DNA of 64,000 nt from Ectobius pallidus (GCA_964059195.1 CAXKWD010000006.1:134848039-134912038); one strand, 5' to 3'; counted from the stretch's first letter, positions 10,540 through 24,477 are shown. Translations and numbers: made by a program. Notes: a model not told the origin generated them from the sequence alone.

Positions 10540-13500
10540 TGTCTTTCGAATGGAAGTTGTAACGAAATTAGTATCGCTCCTGTGTAATTGTTTGTGCTCC
10601 TGAACCAAACTCTTCTCTTTCTGTCTGCAAGCCTCGCTAATTTTGCGTGTTCGTCATCGGCAAGGCGTTACCTTGTTCCAGCGTTAAATAAAGGAGACGA
10701 TTTTCGTGACGCTCTGGCTTTACCAGTGAAAAACTGCCAAATAAGTTGTATGAAAACATGTAAGACGATTATGCTTAGAAAAGAAGTTTAAAGCAGCAAC
10801 ATTTGAACCTTGAACATTGATCCGTAATTCTTAATAGTCTATTATTATAATAATTATTATTATTACTATTATTATTATATTAGTATTATATTAGTATTAC
10901 CACCATTTTTTAGCATTTTGAAAGTTGGTTTATAGTCTTGAATATATATTACACATTAAACATTTATTCACAAATTTTCCACAATATTCTCTTATTAATT
11001 CCCAGGCTCATGGTCAGCAGCAATTAAAAAATGTATATAAATACATGAAATAAAAATTAGTTTAAATAAAAATACAATCGATTACTTTAATTTACATTAA
11101 TAAGGAAGCAGGAAATTTTAAAAAGGAGAAATAAACATTAAATATATGTATGTAACTTATTATTAATATTGAATTTAATTATCTTTTAAATTTGAATTTT
11201 TCAGATTAATTATTTTTAAGAAAGGAAGTCGTAGGCACTGATTGCATTATAGAGAATCAAAATTAATTTTACGACAGAATAACAAATTTGTACAGTATCT
11301 TTCAAAGATAAACACAGTTCTCATTTGATTTAAATTACAACAAACTCAATATTATATACAGTTATTCCAGCATGATTTTCTCTTATCAGGAATATTCGCT
11401 TGGGATAAACGGACCACTGCCGAAAAGTGAAAAAAGCGCCCCCAGTTTCATATGAGATTGGAGAAGTTATTGGACATCTCGCTAGAGTGGCCTGTCACTT
11501 ATAGAACGTTTTACTTACTTTAAGAAGAAATGCCGTAGGCCTACTGCTTTAGTATGTTACATGTTAGAATTTTACTGTATACACTTGTACCTATTGAAGG
11601 AGATGTTGAATGTGTCATCCTTGCATGTGGATGCAATACTGCATGCTTTTCCGTATGAAGTAGGCCTGTCGAATTATTTTGAACTTCCCCGGTTCATTTC
11701 AGAATTTAAAAAAAAAAAAAAAACTTAAATCTAAAACTTCTAATCCTACATTGGACTCTTTCCCCCTTTTTTAAAACATTAGTCGTGATTTTCTCATACT
11801 AATTTTTCCCGGATTTGGTTACCAATCAAGTATTAAAAACATAAGAGAGTTAAAAAAATAACTTGATCGTACAGTTATCGTAACTTGATCGCTCATGATC
11901 GTACAGAACAAGAACCTGTATTTTTTTACAGGATATACTTTATAAATTTTTAAGTTTACCTTCATACCTAATTTTACCTCCCTCACCTCGAACCCATTAG
12001 TAATGGCGAATCAACTCATCGCGAAGGAAAGGCTTGGATGTAGGCCTAAGAACCAAATAGTTCCAATTTTACTGTGCCAGTAACGTAACCTAAATGCGCC
12101 TTTTCCCCCTCCTAGCTACATGTGTAATTTATATTAATAATTTTTAACAGTGGTATCTTCTGTAACTTCAAAATAACTGTGTTGGTGATCAATTAGGCCT
12201 GTTTTCACTTTTATTGTAGGTACGCTAAATCGTATCGTAGAAAAAGTAGTATGCAATACATATGCATTAAGGGCATTGGAGAATCTCGGAAATCTAAAAT
12301 GATTCGACTTGGGCTCATCTTTTCGAACTATTCCTCTATTTTCCAATGACGCATTTATCTCATTACTCTGTTTTAGTGTGTGATTTTCATACGAGAATTC
12401 AATATTAAAAGGAATGAAAACTGTTTTGCATACTAATATTCGTTCGCCGGTTCGTTGCATGAACCTTGTATTCTTGAGAACTTAAATAGAGCCCGCCATG
12501 CAGGTGTGTAGCACATAGACAATGGTATTAATATTGATTTAAAAGTCGCGTTGTAGTGCCGGGGTCTTTTTATGCTCACTAACCGTACTGTAAGCTTTCA
12601 CGTTAATCCATGGACTGGAATCATTCATTCGTGTAAACCAAACTCAATCACGCAGTACTGTGCTACTTTGTTCAACAATTTTGTTGATAGTATCAATAGT
12701 TTTTTTTTCAGTAAAGTTCCATTCAAAAGTTATTCGCATCATTCGTAGCTTTAACTAATAATATAAAGTACGTAGTTGAATGAATAACTTAAATTAGGTC
12801 AAGGTCTTTCTTTTTCTTTTATTTTATTCTACATCTATATAATACCCGTGTTTCTCTTTATGTGGTGACAAATTTAATGGTTTTATGGTGTTGATGTTTT
12901 ACTGGTAATTTAATTGAGCATTTCAAAATAATTTTTTAATGACAAGAAACGTGACAAATTCCAATGCCATATTTTGTCCGAAGTGGGTATTTGTCTGATG
13001 AAAATGTCCTGGCTCTAGATTTTTTCTTTAAGTGTTATCCTCGCCATTCTATTTTTTTCACATCACCAGAGGAAATAATTAGGAGTAATAATAATTTCCC
13101 TATGAAATTAAAAATTTGGCAGTTTTTACAAATAGAAAGATTATTACATGGACCACATAATCTGCGTCATACGGCAACGTCGAAGCGAATATGCCTTCAT
13201 TCTATAGTGTGATAGAAGTAATTCCCATTGCCATTCTGCGGAACCTTTCTCTCAATTTATCTCATTAACCACAAACTTAATCATAGAACATAAAAATAGG
13301 GTTCATATTTATTTTTGATAATATCTACTGCTCCTTAAATCTGCACAATTATAATATTTCCCCCTGTATAATATGATTACCTTTTCGGATTTAACTTGCA
13401 AATTCAACCGAAATATTGACAGTTTTATGACACAGGGTGTTTAAGCCCTAGGGGACTCATTTATGACGCTTGTTAGTGACAGCAGGCTACAAAAAAGCGT

Positions 13501-14900
13501 CTTTTCACATTGATCACATTATGTACCTCGTGTTTCTATATGAAGAACGCCTTCAAAAGAATCTCTCGGATAAGTTTTTCACTCGGTCTCTGGCTTGGTT
13601 GAAAATCACACGTTACCTCCGTGCCTGAAGCTAGGTTCTCTTCATACGTATAGCATCATTATTCATAATCTCCTCTCGCTCCTCCGACAAATTTGAATAA
13701 ATGCAAGTGAAATCGAGTCGAAAAATATAACTGGGTGCTTCATACTTTGTCTCGTTCTAACGTCTTACACTGTGCCTGTATTTTCTCTATCTGTTATTAC
13801 AGTCTTCTCTTTCTTTAAAAGTCCTGAATTATTTCCCCAATATTTTGTCTCTCAATAGAAAACTGTTGTTATCTCTGTTGGATCGAACAATAGAATATAT
13901 TTTTTAAAGAAAATTCCATGTATAGGATGTTTATAAAAGAATATTATCTTTCATATTATGCCTTACTCTTTCGAAAGTAAAAAAAGTAATGGGTGACATT
14001 GCTGAGACAAGTAACGACTCCGATTTTACCCTTAATTTAGCGATATTTATTTCAAGAACATAATTAGGTAATACTATATCGGAATACAAAGGAAATATAC
14101 TCCACATCTATTAGTCCCGTAGTTCATTCCCTTGTTCAAAATTCTGTAATTTTGCATTAAATTGAAATTTCTTTCTCACTTTCTTTCCCTTACTTTTCAC
14201 AAATACAAGGTTAACAGCTATATACAAAAGGATATATAAATAATTTAAGGGTTAGAAAGAAGCTGCAGAAAAAGATAACGTAAGCAAGGGTCTACAAATT
14301 ATTATTGGATTTTGAGGTAAGCCTACATATACCGAGTTTTAGAGTCATTCGCATAGAGTTTTAGAGTTATTCATAAAACACTTTGATGAATTAACTTTGA
14401 TTTTTTTAATGTCTGTAGAATAAATAAAATAGCTGGCAATTGTTAGTTCTACAAGATGCTTCGCTATTTCGATTTCATGAGCTTCACCTAAGGAAAGGTT
14501 TACACATTTCTTTGCAGTACAAACAGGATAAACCAGCTATGCCCAAACTCAAGCATAATTGGGGAACATTTTTCGCGGAGTGAGTGAAGGGGAAATGCGA
14601 TCATGGATGACTACAAACACAAAACAAAGGAGTTTGGGTAAAGCGACAATGTGATGTCATTAGCTCTTATGAGAAGAGGTTGGACAATGCCGAGATAAAC
14701 CGTAGGCAGAATTCTTTGTTCTTGGACTAATTTTCTTCTGACAGTAAAAAGTAAAGCGTACAGGAGTATACCTCGTTAAATAGGATGTAATCAATTATCT
14801 TTGATCATCAAATAAATTCGCAAATTGTTTAAATGTACGATTAATTCACATTAGGGTGATTTAAGATTAAAACATACCTGGAAAGGTGAAGTCAGACTGA
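10540..14900. other. Long AT-rich stretch without recognisable genes
   Basis: It holds an ATT-rich patch at 10835-10900, a poly(A) run at 11709-11723 and scattered TAGGCCTA palindromes. Frames of 67-108 codons (for example 12460-12134 on the minus strand and 12964-13212 on the plus strand) match no family I know, lack splice context and look like chance. It may be intergenic or intronic. Confidence 0.5.
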
Positions 14901-14904
14901 AAAA

Positions 14905-14995
14905 TTCAATGCCATAGCCGGGATTTGAACCAGGATTTTCGACTCTCCATGTCACTGATCTTTTTAACTGACGAAACATGCCGGTACAACATTAA
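14905..14995 (-). repeat. tRNA-like / SINE-like fragment
   Basis: On the minus strand CCTGGTTCAAATCCCGGCTATGG contains a good RNA polymerase III B box (GGTTCAAATCC), with an A-box-like AGTTAAAAAGATCAGTGACATGG upstream. No cloverleaf is evident, so I read it as a tRNA-derived SINE remnant. Limits are approximate and no TSD was found. Confidence 0.35.
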
Positions 14996-14999
14996 ATTC

Positions 15000-17900
15000 T
15001 CCGATTCACATATCCCTCTCTTTTTTTCATTTTTAAAAAGGGGACCTACAGAATACTATAATGCACAGTACAAACAAAAGAAGGGGAAGTAGGAAGGAAA
15101 AATGGAACTACAATGTTATTCACGCTTTATACTGCTTCCAAACTATTACAAATTTTTTCTGCTGTATCATCACTTGATTATTTTTAATGTATTGTTTTAC
15201 AGATGTAGGTTGTGATGCAGATAATTCATTTTGACACAAAAGTCACTTAGTTCTTTTTAATAACATAGGGGAGATTTAATATACATTTCTGCATGGGGAT
15301 CTATGTCTAAAAATAAAGGAATACAAATGCAGCAGTACTGCTATGAAAATGAGAAAGAATTACAGTATGTAGGCTACATAAATACAAAGTTATTGTCATT
15401 CACACTAAAAAATTTATATAATATGGCACATAAATACATATATCAGATATTGAAATGTTCTGATGACGTAGAGCCAGCCAGAGATCAGTCACGACCTAAA
15501 ACAAGGCAGAACTCTTAAACAGAGCAATGAATTTTCATACTTAAACTCAAGTAATTCTGCCGTGAACTCCTAAAAGAGAAAGTACCTGCTCTGGCACATT
15601 GCGTAGTCGATGCAGTCTAAAATATACATTTACGAAAGAGAGCATACCTTTAACCCATGCGCCTAATGGAAGTTTATGTTAAGAAAAGTTGTGTACTACG
15701 CCTGATTTTTTAGAATTATTTTTACATATAGGCCTAAGCCTTTGTAAATGAAAATTATTGAAATGTTTAATAATAACACTTTTTTTTGCTAGAGTAGAGA
15801 GCATTGTATAAATACAGTCAGTTTCAAAAGAAAAGTAGCCCATCATTAATGCAATAGCTAAGGTGTATGAATTAATTAATTTCTAAACATAAAAGCTATA
15901 CATTAAAAGCACTAGAACAATTCTCTAGATCACTTTGAAGATACCCGTCAGGTGTAATATAGCAGCTTATATATTTGGATTTGCAGTAGTTCGCCGTCCG
16001 CCTTTCTTTGCTTTTCAGCGTCACCTAGTCTACCGATCCTTTGTCTTTTGTTTTGGTTCCCCAGGCAGCTATTTTATTGGCGAAACTAGTCTTCTCCTCT
16101 TTCCTTATCTTGTTATAGGTTTTCATGTGTTTTTAACTTGCTATGTTTCTGTGAGGAATATTCAAGTAAAGTGTTTATCGTTATTGTAACGACTTTGTAT
16201 GTCCAACGCATGAAAAATATTCACTTAAAAAACTGATATGAAATTCACATAACTTCCTCTGCCCAAATAAAAGTTAGCTTCTTAGTATAAGAAAATTATT
16301 GTGTATGACAATCTCTTCATGTAAATTGGTTGTAAAAATGAAGATAATGTTGTTACCACATCACATCGCATCCCCGAAGATGCATAACCCAAATAAAATC
16401 TGATTAATGTACGCTCGTAATTTTTTTAGTTTAAGAATGGCCAATACATCTTTCTCACTTCACATTCTGATATAGAATAAAATCAGGTAAACGGATATAA
16501 CAAAGTGCCAGAATGCTTTTTTTTTTTTAAATCAGTGATAATTGCAATATGAAAATTGCAGAAAAGAAGTTATTTTTGTAATAGATCTCCGAGTTAAACT
16601 CCAGATCGATTCATTGCGGATGAAATAAGGTATAAAGTTTGATTCTTAACCTTAATTCAGATCCGTATATACTGATATAAGAAATTCTCAAGATGTGTAA
16701 AAATTTTACAAAATGCACTGGCACTAATATTAATTATGTAAGCGTAGGTCATCGTTTCGCTGACATATTTGTTTCTGGTTTAGAGCAGCCGTATAGGTTT
16801 TGAATGAATTAAAGTCAATCTGAAATCAATCTGTCAAGAATTACATTAGGTAAGTTATATTGCTTCCACAGGAGCGAATAAGAAAAATACATTAAAATAT
16901 AATGTAGATTTCGGTAGTCATACATATCGATAGAATGCATAATATTATATCATCAGCTCCTGCGTTTAATTATTCAACGGCTTGATATGTTTTAAATATT
17001 TTATTCACATTTATTTACACTGAAATCGTTATGAAGAAATGAGTCAATCAAGGTAGGCTAACAACATCAATAAACGATTGTTATGTTATGTTTAATATAT
17101 ATTGTGGGCCATGCAGTACTATTGTAGCGTCGTCCACATTTCTGTGAATTCACCAAAGTTTTGGTATTTCGCAATAAATGTTCCTCATTACATTTAAGAT
17201 CCGATCACGGAATTCCATGCCAGTTGTTATTTCGGTACATTTGTGAAAGAGGCTGTTCGCTATTGTGCGTGTATAGATACACAACTGGCAAAATGACATA
17301 AACCAGGATAATAACCGACTCAAGGAAATAGACATAATTTAAACTTCTAAAACTGGGAAAACCTTGTACATGACTTAAACAGACCCTGAAAAGATATAGT
17401 AAAGTGGTTCTAGGTCCTTCTGAGAGGGTATAGGAATGATAATGGATCTAATCTCATAGAAATTACCCAACATTTGTCTTGGTGGTTGGAAACCTCGACC
17501 GAGTAATTTGCTCCAAATAGAAGTGGAAGCCATATCCATCGTATTCGTTGTGAGTTTACAACCGATCTTTATACAAAATCGAATTTTTCAACTCGATTTC
17601 TCAAGACTGTGACTGTATTCATTCAGGTGCATAAAGTGACGACTATCAATTGAGATAATTTGGTAACAACATTGATGCTTTTCTGCAGCATCTGCAATAT
17701 TTGAGCTTACTCAAATACCTTGCCTACATTTATTCCGAAAAATTATTTAGCAAAACAGAAGGATTGGTTATTCACTGTAGGAATGACGACGGAGTACGTC
17801 CACATTTCAGGTTAAAATTTATCGCCAGTTAGACACTACTTAATAATTCAATATTAAGATTTGTGTTTTTTTAAGGTAACACTTTCTATTTTACTTTTTA

Positions 17901-19459
17901 AGTGAATTCTTTTTCTATATTGCAATTTTTATAAAGCAAATATCGTTGGAGGGTTTTTCTTCTATTTATACTTTATTTCAGAAGAATCCAATTTATTCAA
18001 TATAAGATTTTAACGTTCGTTGAGTTCTGTACGTTTATAGACTGAATTAAGATGATTACGATGATAAGAGGTAACACAGAATAATACAGAAATACCCTCA
18101 ACAGATTTTACTGAAATAACGTGCAATTATTATCAATAATTACAATAATTATTATAAAATTATAATAACCGTAATGATCATTACAATAACCATTCAGTAA
18201 TTTATTGATATGCCTAATTTTCATTCGAATTGTAATATTATAATAAATCATTACATAAATATTAGCCATTGTAGTCTTAGACAATCTTATAGAAACTTGT
18301 ATAGAAACAATCTTATAGAAACGATGCATTTCTTACAATCTTCAGAAACGATGACGCTCTTACAGAATTTCTCTCTGTTCAATTATTAATGTAAGTACTG
18401 TATGTATTAAGTATACCATCCCTCTAACCTCCCCCGCGTTACGAATGTAGGTCCTCCAAGTGGAAATTTCGGAATCAAGACTAATTTTTTTATGGTCGTT
18501 TTCCGAAATATGGCAGAGGAAACTAAGATAATGCTTGGACGTGAAAGAGGCGACTAATTTTGTCCAGAGGTTCTAATTTAGGCTTGGTAAATCTACTTCA
18601 TGGGGCCTCCCAGCTTAAAATCCCTTTTGGAGGACTGCGTGTCCAGGATTTTTACGCTCTGTAAAGTCCATCGACCGTGTCTGGGTTTGAGACCTCCGGA
18701 CACGCTACCTCTTCAACTCCGCGGCCGACTTATTAATGTGTGGATGTTTCACAAATTAACTATAATGCTGCATTTTTTATAAAACATGTAATTATCCCTT
18801 AGCCTATATCATGATTGTATTCTTATAGTTATCAAACTTAGAACGTAATCCATTTTTAAAAAATATTTTATCACACGTGTGATGTATATTGTACAATTGA
18901 ATCAGCTTAATACAAAGTATTACTCTTCTTAAGCGTATTGTTTTTATGTAACTGAGATCTTTATGAACTTAAAGGATCACACCTTGTTGTTGGTATTTTC
19001 TTTTCAGATAGGCTACAATGTTTGTGGTTGTGTTGACTCTTGGGATAGAGGAGGTTATCAGAAAATAAAATGCCGGCAGAAATTTTAAAAAGCATTAAGA
19101 GAAGTGGATATAGTATAAAAAAAACAAAGACGGATTGAAAGAGCTTAAAATGTCCCGGGGAGAATGTAGAGGGAAATTGAAGTGGGAATAGAAAAACAAA
19201 AGCTGAACGCATAGCGACACCATCCCCTGGAGCGGGCATGTATAAGTTAATCCCACTGAGGGGGAGAACTACATCGGCTGCCCTCTACTTACTGTCACTT
19301 ATACCCAACTGAGGACTAATTTTTATAATTTAAAAAATGCCACGGAAAATTGTACGAATAAATAGTAAATCCGTGCAAACCTTCTGGACAACGCCCCTTT
19401 TGACATGATCATTAGATTTAGTTTGTTTGTGTTATTTTGTATTTATATTATTATTTTCT
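15000..19459. other. Long AT-rich stretch without recognisable genes
   Basis: No frame with recognisable homology and no terminal inverted repeats found. A locally GC-richer patch lies at about 18420-18740 but encodes nothing I can identify. AT-rich stem-forming sequence lies at 18120-18260. Confidence 0.5.
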
Positions 19460-19480
19460 TGTGTGTGTGTGTGTGTGTGT
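19460..19480. repeat. (GT)n microsatellite
   Basis: About ten GT units. Confidence 0.9.
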
Positions 19481-19796
19481 TTTTGCGTAAGCATGTACGG
19501 TTCATGCGACTGTTTGCATTTGAATTTGTAAAAAGTTAATTACTGTAATAAACACTTACTTTATAAAACTTTAGAATTATGACAATGTGTTTATTTAATG
19601 ATTCCTAAAAAATCGTTATAAGGAACCTGATAATAATCAGGATATTTTATTAATTTTACAAATAGTACGCAAAAGAATTTTCCAAGTATGAAGAAAAAGA
19701 AAATCGTCTTTATTTCTTTTGCTATTAAATTCTAACAATTTTCCGTGAAAAGGACGGTTCATTATTTGGCTTATTTTTATTTTATTGCGTTATTTA

Positions 19797-20573
19797 CAGG
19801 GCTCGGATTCTTATTGTTTCAGAAACCCTAAATTCTTTTTTTAACGACCACTATTAAAATAATTTTAACCATTTTCAGACAATTTTTGAAATTTCACTTT
19901 AATAAATACAGTAAACACATTGAAAGAAATATATTACTTAATTACTTTTTATTTACCTTAGTGTGAACCACAAAACTATAGGAACATATAGGAACACAGC
20001 GAAACTGTAGGAACACAGCGAAACTATAGGAACACATTTTGCTTAATTTTCAACAGTTTATAGAACACAATTAATTTTAGTATTACCTCTGTTATTTTCA
20101 ACACCCCAACTCAAGAAGAACGTTTTTAAATTATTCAGACAGCTTTGGTTACCTAGAATACTTTACTCTCGGTGTCTGTGAATAAAGTGCAAGTGTAAGC
20201 TTCTTAAAAGTGCATTTAACCGGGGATTTCAGTTCACTAACGATTTATTTTACCGGGACAGTGATGTACAAAATGACAAAATGCAGCGTTATATTTTCTC
20301 TTATAAATCTACTGGCTACGGCAAGCAAGATTGAAAATGTAGACATATATTTGGAAAGTAATTTTTGGTATAACAATAATAATTAGATAAAGTATTTTGT
20401 CGTATTTCAATTTTAAAAGACTGTTTTAACCATTTTTAGTTTTTAACGTCTTATTTAGCCATGTTTTAAGTTTAATAATATTGGACTATGTGACTGCCAA
20501 GAAACGGAAAATTGTGTTACAATATCACAGTTAACAGAATAAAATTGTTTTAAACCTAAGAATCCAGGCCGTA
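19797..20573. mobile_element. hAT-like element related to family A by its ends
   Basis: The left end is CAGGGCTCGGATTCTTA and the right end is TAAGAATCCAGGCCGTA, inverted copies with a few mismatches. They differ from the family A ends (CAGGGCCCGGATTCT) at only a few bases. The interior of about 775 bp lacks a transposase frame and holds a short tandem repeat near 20.0 kb. I found no clean 8-bp TSD, so the exact right end is uncertain and the copy is probably old. Confidence 0.55.
19974..20037. repeat. 19-bp tandem repeat, about three units
   Basis: The unit GGAACACAGCGAAACTRTA repeats with a degenerate first unit. It lies inside the hAT-like element. Confidence 0.7.
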
Positions 20574-20579
20574 ATTTCC

Positions 20580-22210
20580 TTATATGGACACATATAGTAG
20601 AGAAACAAATAGTATTACTACCGATGGCTATATCTATTATTTTTGTTCCTAAGCCTAGATACTTAATAGCAGATAAGATACTTACTGGTGCATTTGATGT
20701 AACTCCCATATATCCGAGATTAACTGCAGTTTCGACTGCACATTGTGCTTTCCATTTCCACAGATTTGCATGATATTATATTTAATTTCCTATCCAGCCT
20801 TTTTGTTTATATTTTCATCATTTCGGTTTAATACTGTCTACACAGGACGTGCTGCATAATCCTGTGCACCAGAGCGTAGGATTGCACATATAAAATAATG
20901 TAAAATACGATGAAAAACACGATGTTAACAAATAGTAAGCATTTTATAATACATTTCAAATGACAATTATTAGCCTCATATACTAATTAAAATACTGTTT
21001 TTCATGCATATGTAGCAATCAGTCTACTTATAATTAAAAAAGCAGCCGGTTTTACAAAAACATTATGGAAATATAAATTAAGGTTGAAGCTTAATTTCAC
21101 GTGAAATGAGACAAGAAACATATTCTAGAAATATTTTCTCCAACAAGGATTCCTTAAACGAAGATGGCAAATGCAAACTAATTACTGAATGATGTTAACA
21201 TAATAGTAGGTCTATAACTAAAGTTTTTAAATATAAATTATAGTTACATAAATTATTTCTTGTAAATTTGATAGAATATTTTAAGGTACTGATGGCCAGT
21301 GAGTTTAAAATTATCACAATATTTTTCTTAAAACTTTGAATTACAGTCAAATTTGGGTTATCACAGCCGGAATTCTAATTATTCCCCTTGCCTCTATCAT
21401 TAAGCCAAAACAAGAAATACTATTAATATTAATAGCCTAATGATAATAATTATAGTACTATTAATGGTATTAATAATGATAATAATAAGTTATTCTACCG
21501 CGAGCGTGGAGAATATATATATATATTATATATATCATGCTATAAACATTTGAAATTTCCCGGTTATCCATTCTACTAGTGTGTTACCTTATATAGTAAA
21601 CACATTAATATTAATTTCTAGTAAAATTGTACGTTTCGCAGACTGTTTAAAGATCCTTGAAATACCTTTAACACTGTCGAATGGAATTTTATATTATTTG
21701 GTGAAACTGACAAAGGATTTCGGAATGTTGACGCCTATCGTAATCCCAGTCACTAACTGTGGTTAAATTGTACTTATATATAATATAGTTTTTAGTGGGA
21801 GATAACAGATTTTTGAGAACACACATTCTGTGGTAAATCAGAACATATTCATAGTAGGATCTAGGATCAATGCCGCTTGTGCACTGTGATCAATGACTGT
21901 TACGACGAAAAGCCTGTTGCATGCAAGTTACATTTCATAAACTTCAGATATTTGTATGGTTTTGTTATTGAAATGTCAATTGCAGAAATTAATTAATGTC
22001 GGAAATAGTAGATCGCAATGGAAAAAAAAATATTCAAGAGCCTTACTATACGTACCATACTATTAATATAATTTCCTGAATCCGTCCTTATCAAATTCCC
22101 AGATCTAACAAATGCCTTACAACAGTAGAACCATGAAAGTTATTTACCGGTGATAAATATTGTCGCATGACGATTTAGGGACACGCTAAACATGCAACAT
22201 AACGTCCTTT
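20580..22210. other. No gene seen; AT-rich simple sequence
   Basis: Contains TAATA-type simple sequence at 21420-21490 and a TATATA palindrome near 21515-21535. No sustained frame was recognised. Confidence 0.5.

Positions 22211-22211
<1 letters not shown>

Positions 22212-22246
<35 letters not shown>
22212..22246 (-). repeat. Poly(T) run of about 35, possible retroposon tail
   Basis: An unbroken T run on the plus strand, equivalent to a poly(A) tail on the minus strand. A retroposed copy would lie to its right (from 22247), but I could not identify its source. Confidence 0.5.
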
Positions 22247-22248
<2 letters not shown>

Positions 22249-22679
22249 GTATGCTTCATATAATGCAGTTGTATTCACGAAATCTGAGACACGGTGCGTT
22301 TATTGCCACAACACCTTAATCCTTGATAAGCTCGTTTCTAAATTCAGGCGGACGAAATGTGAGGAATTAACTCCCAGTTTTATGAAAACAATGTCACGTA
22401 TATTTTCTTCTACCCAGACTAACTTTTTTGTCGGTTTCCCGTTATGAGCTTATGAATAGGGTGTTTCAAAGGGTTTGTATCAATAGTTTCAAATTCTGCA
22501 CTTATATGTTTCATCTTGAAAATTACATATTAACCTATTTACAATGTTCAGTGCAGAAAATAATAGTTTGTGATGTCCAGATTACTTTTAATTATATCCA
22601 TGAAATCGTTACCTCATAACTCCACTATTTTGAAATATTTACAGTAAATTTATGACTATAACACTATAGTAATGTACTA

Positions 22680-22800
22680 TTAGTCCCTGGTGAAGTGGAA
22701 GAAAAGACCTTACGGTCTTAACTTTCGCCAGGTTAAATAAAATTATTATTATTATTATTATTATTATTATTTTTTCATCATCGTCATCATTATCATCATC
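22680..22800 (+). mobile_element. LINE 3' end with ATT tail
   Basis: The segment AAAAGACCTTACGGTCTTAA followed by CTTTCGCCAGGTTAAATAA and an (ATT)n then (ATC)n run looks like the last codons and tail of a non-LTR element. A comparable ending is seen on the minus strand at about 50730. The 5' limit is not visible. Confidence 0.45.
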
Positions 22801-23039
22801 ATCATCCCAGTAAAAACACTGTAAGATATAGCCTACGCTATTAATTTTTTTGAACTCGTACATTTAAAAAGCTCGATTTCGCCTCGTTTCTTGAATGCAC
22901 ACTTATCAAAACATATTTTCACATCAGAAACTTGTATCATAAATAACTACTGTATTATAAAAACTGAATTTATTAAGAGTGAAAACAACTTTTCTGTAAA
23001 ATACTTTTTCGTATAAATTCTCTGAATGGTAGTTATAAG

Positions 23040-23523
23040 CAGGCATTAAAACTTAGTGCCCGAACCCACAGAGGGAGTTGATTCCGGTTACCAACAACCT
23101 GAGTATAGGGGGTGGAGGGTGATTGCGTAGGCTGATAAGACAGTCATTGATAGTAGTACTGAGAAGTGAATTCGCTCATAATACGATGCCTCTCAAATTG
23201 GTCAACAGTGTACCTTGTCATTGTGCGTGTTTAAATTTATAATACGTGTTCGGCATGCCGAAAGTAAAGTTTTCTAAAACGCAAACATATATTGAAACAT
23301 TTGGGAGGGACTATTATACACAAACAGGAGAAAGTATCGTTTTGCATGCTTGTAATGTGAGTTTAGATAATGAGAAGTTATTTTGTGGTCTTCCTATATC
23401 TGTATTGCGGTTTGTTTACTATCACGTGAACTAGCATATGGTAGCTAGGGCATACGCCGAGCAAAGTCTGTACAGTACGGTTGCTGTTAACATATTCGAT
23501 CGGGCACTAAGTTTTAAAGCCTG
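23040..23523 (+). mobile_element. hAT deletion derivative carrying BED-finger start
   Basis: The inverted ends are CAGGCATTAAAACTTAGTGC and its near-complement at 23504-23523. They are flanked by a perfect 8-bp duplication GTTATAAG (23032-23039 and 23524-23531). The 484-bp interior holds the start of a transposase-like frame and then runs quickly into the right end. This is the layout expected of an internally deleted autonomous hAT element. Confidence 0.9.
23255..23434 (+). pseudogene. Truncated hAT-type BED-finger transposase N-terminus
   Basis: The frame starts MPKVKFSKTQTYIETFGRDY and continues with ESIVLHACNVSLDNEK, giving 59 residues. This follows the pattern of the N-terminus of insect hAT/CGGBP1-like proteins: a basic start, then 'Y..FG.D...G..I.C..C...V...K.F' leading to a BED zinc finger. 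The first finger cysteine appears replaced and the finger is cut off after EKLFCG, where an internal deletion joins unrelated sequence. The ATG at 23255 has a purine-rich context and fits the family start. It sits inside the hAT element 23040-23523. No DNA-binding or transposase activity is expected. Family assignment is from pattern recall, moderately sure. Confidence 0.6.
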
Positions 23524-23889
23524 GTTATAAGCTGCCCATCTCGTCAATCAAATCATAATTGTAAATCTTCCCTTCGGAATAATAACGGCTTTGAAGGAAG
23601 TGTTACAAATCACTATGTACACCACAATGTAACCGCTTATTCTACGTTGTACCATAGGCTAAATGTCGGAGAAAGATAAGATTTTGATACACCTAATATT
23701 GACTAGAGTAGCATATGTTGTAGGTAAAAATTGAAGATGTTACCAGGATCATCTGTTGCAAATAATAAAATAGGTCTATATTAGTTCCTTATGCTTTTGG
23801 AAAATGCTTTTGAGGAAGAAAATCACTCTTGTAATTAACTTGGTGTATATATTTGTTACCTAGGTGTAATAGAGGCCTATGTTGTAATA

Positions 23890-24477
23890 CTTACTCAATG
23901 GCAATAGACAATTCCTCAGCAAGTTAAAGGAATATTATCTTCTTTTATGGAACCCGAAGGTTCATTGCCACGCTTACCTGAGCCCGGCATTCAACCCTAT
24001 TCTGTGCTAACTCTATCCAGTCATCCCTCGCAAATCCTACTTCCCTTAAATATATCCTGATATTGTCCTCCCACCTACGTCTAGGTCTTCCAGGTGGCCT
24101 TTTCAATACATTTGAGATATGTCATTCCTCCCCCATGCGCGCAACATGTCCAGCCCATTTCATCCCCCGTGATTTAATTACCCTTACTATATAAGGTGAC
24201 GAGTACTGGTCCTGAAGCTCGTCGGTATGCAGTTTTCTCCAATCCCCATTTTCATCTCTCTTAGGCCCAAATATTTTCCTAAACACCCTGTTTTCGTACA
24301 CTCTCAGATTATGTTCTTCCCGAAGAGTATGCGACCATGTCTCACATCCATATAATACAATCGGCAGGATAATTGTCTTATAAATCTTTATTTTTAGATT
24401 TCTGGACCGAAGACGAAAAGATAAGAGTTTCTGAATTGCATAAAAACAAGCATTTCCTGATTTTAATCGACACTTAA
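23890..24477 (-). mobile_element. LINE family L1x copy 1, 5'-truncated, with TSD
   Basis: A 588-bp 3' piece of a non-LTR retrotransposon flanked by an exact 13-bp duplication CTATGTTGTAATA (23877-23889 and 24478-24490). The shared 3' end of this family reads ...TTGCCATTGAGTAAGTA on the minus strand and recurs at 39107-39125 and about 50080-50095. Coding remains from the region after the reverse transcriptase. Confidence 0.9.
24122..24477 (-). pseudogene. LINE reverse-transcriptase C-terminal region
   Basis: Reading leftwards from 24477, the frame contains YKTIILPIVLYGCETWSHTL, then the segments FRKIFGPKRDENGDWRKL and MKWAGHVARMGEE. These are typical of the thumb and post-RT region of arthropod non-LTR retrotransposons, where 'LYGCETW' and 'WAGHVARM' are recurrent. 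A TGA stop after GEE interrupts it. In another frame the sequence continues GRPRRRWEDN...LREVGFARDDW, so at least one disabling change follows the stop. The first codons sometimes assigned upstream of 24477 belong to the duplicated target, not the element. It is a dead 5'-truncated copy. Confidence 0.85.

Noticed and set aside
22236..22256. Poly(T) followed by AG|GTATGC as a recursive splice site
   Set aside because: The pyrimidine tract is a pure homopolymer, better explained as a retroposon tail.
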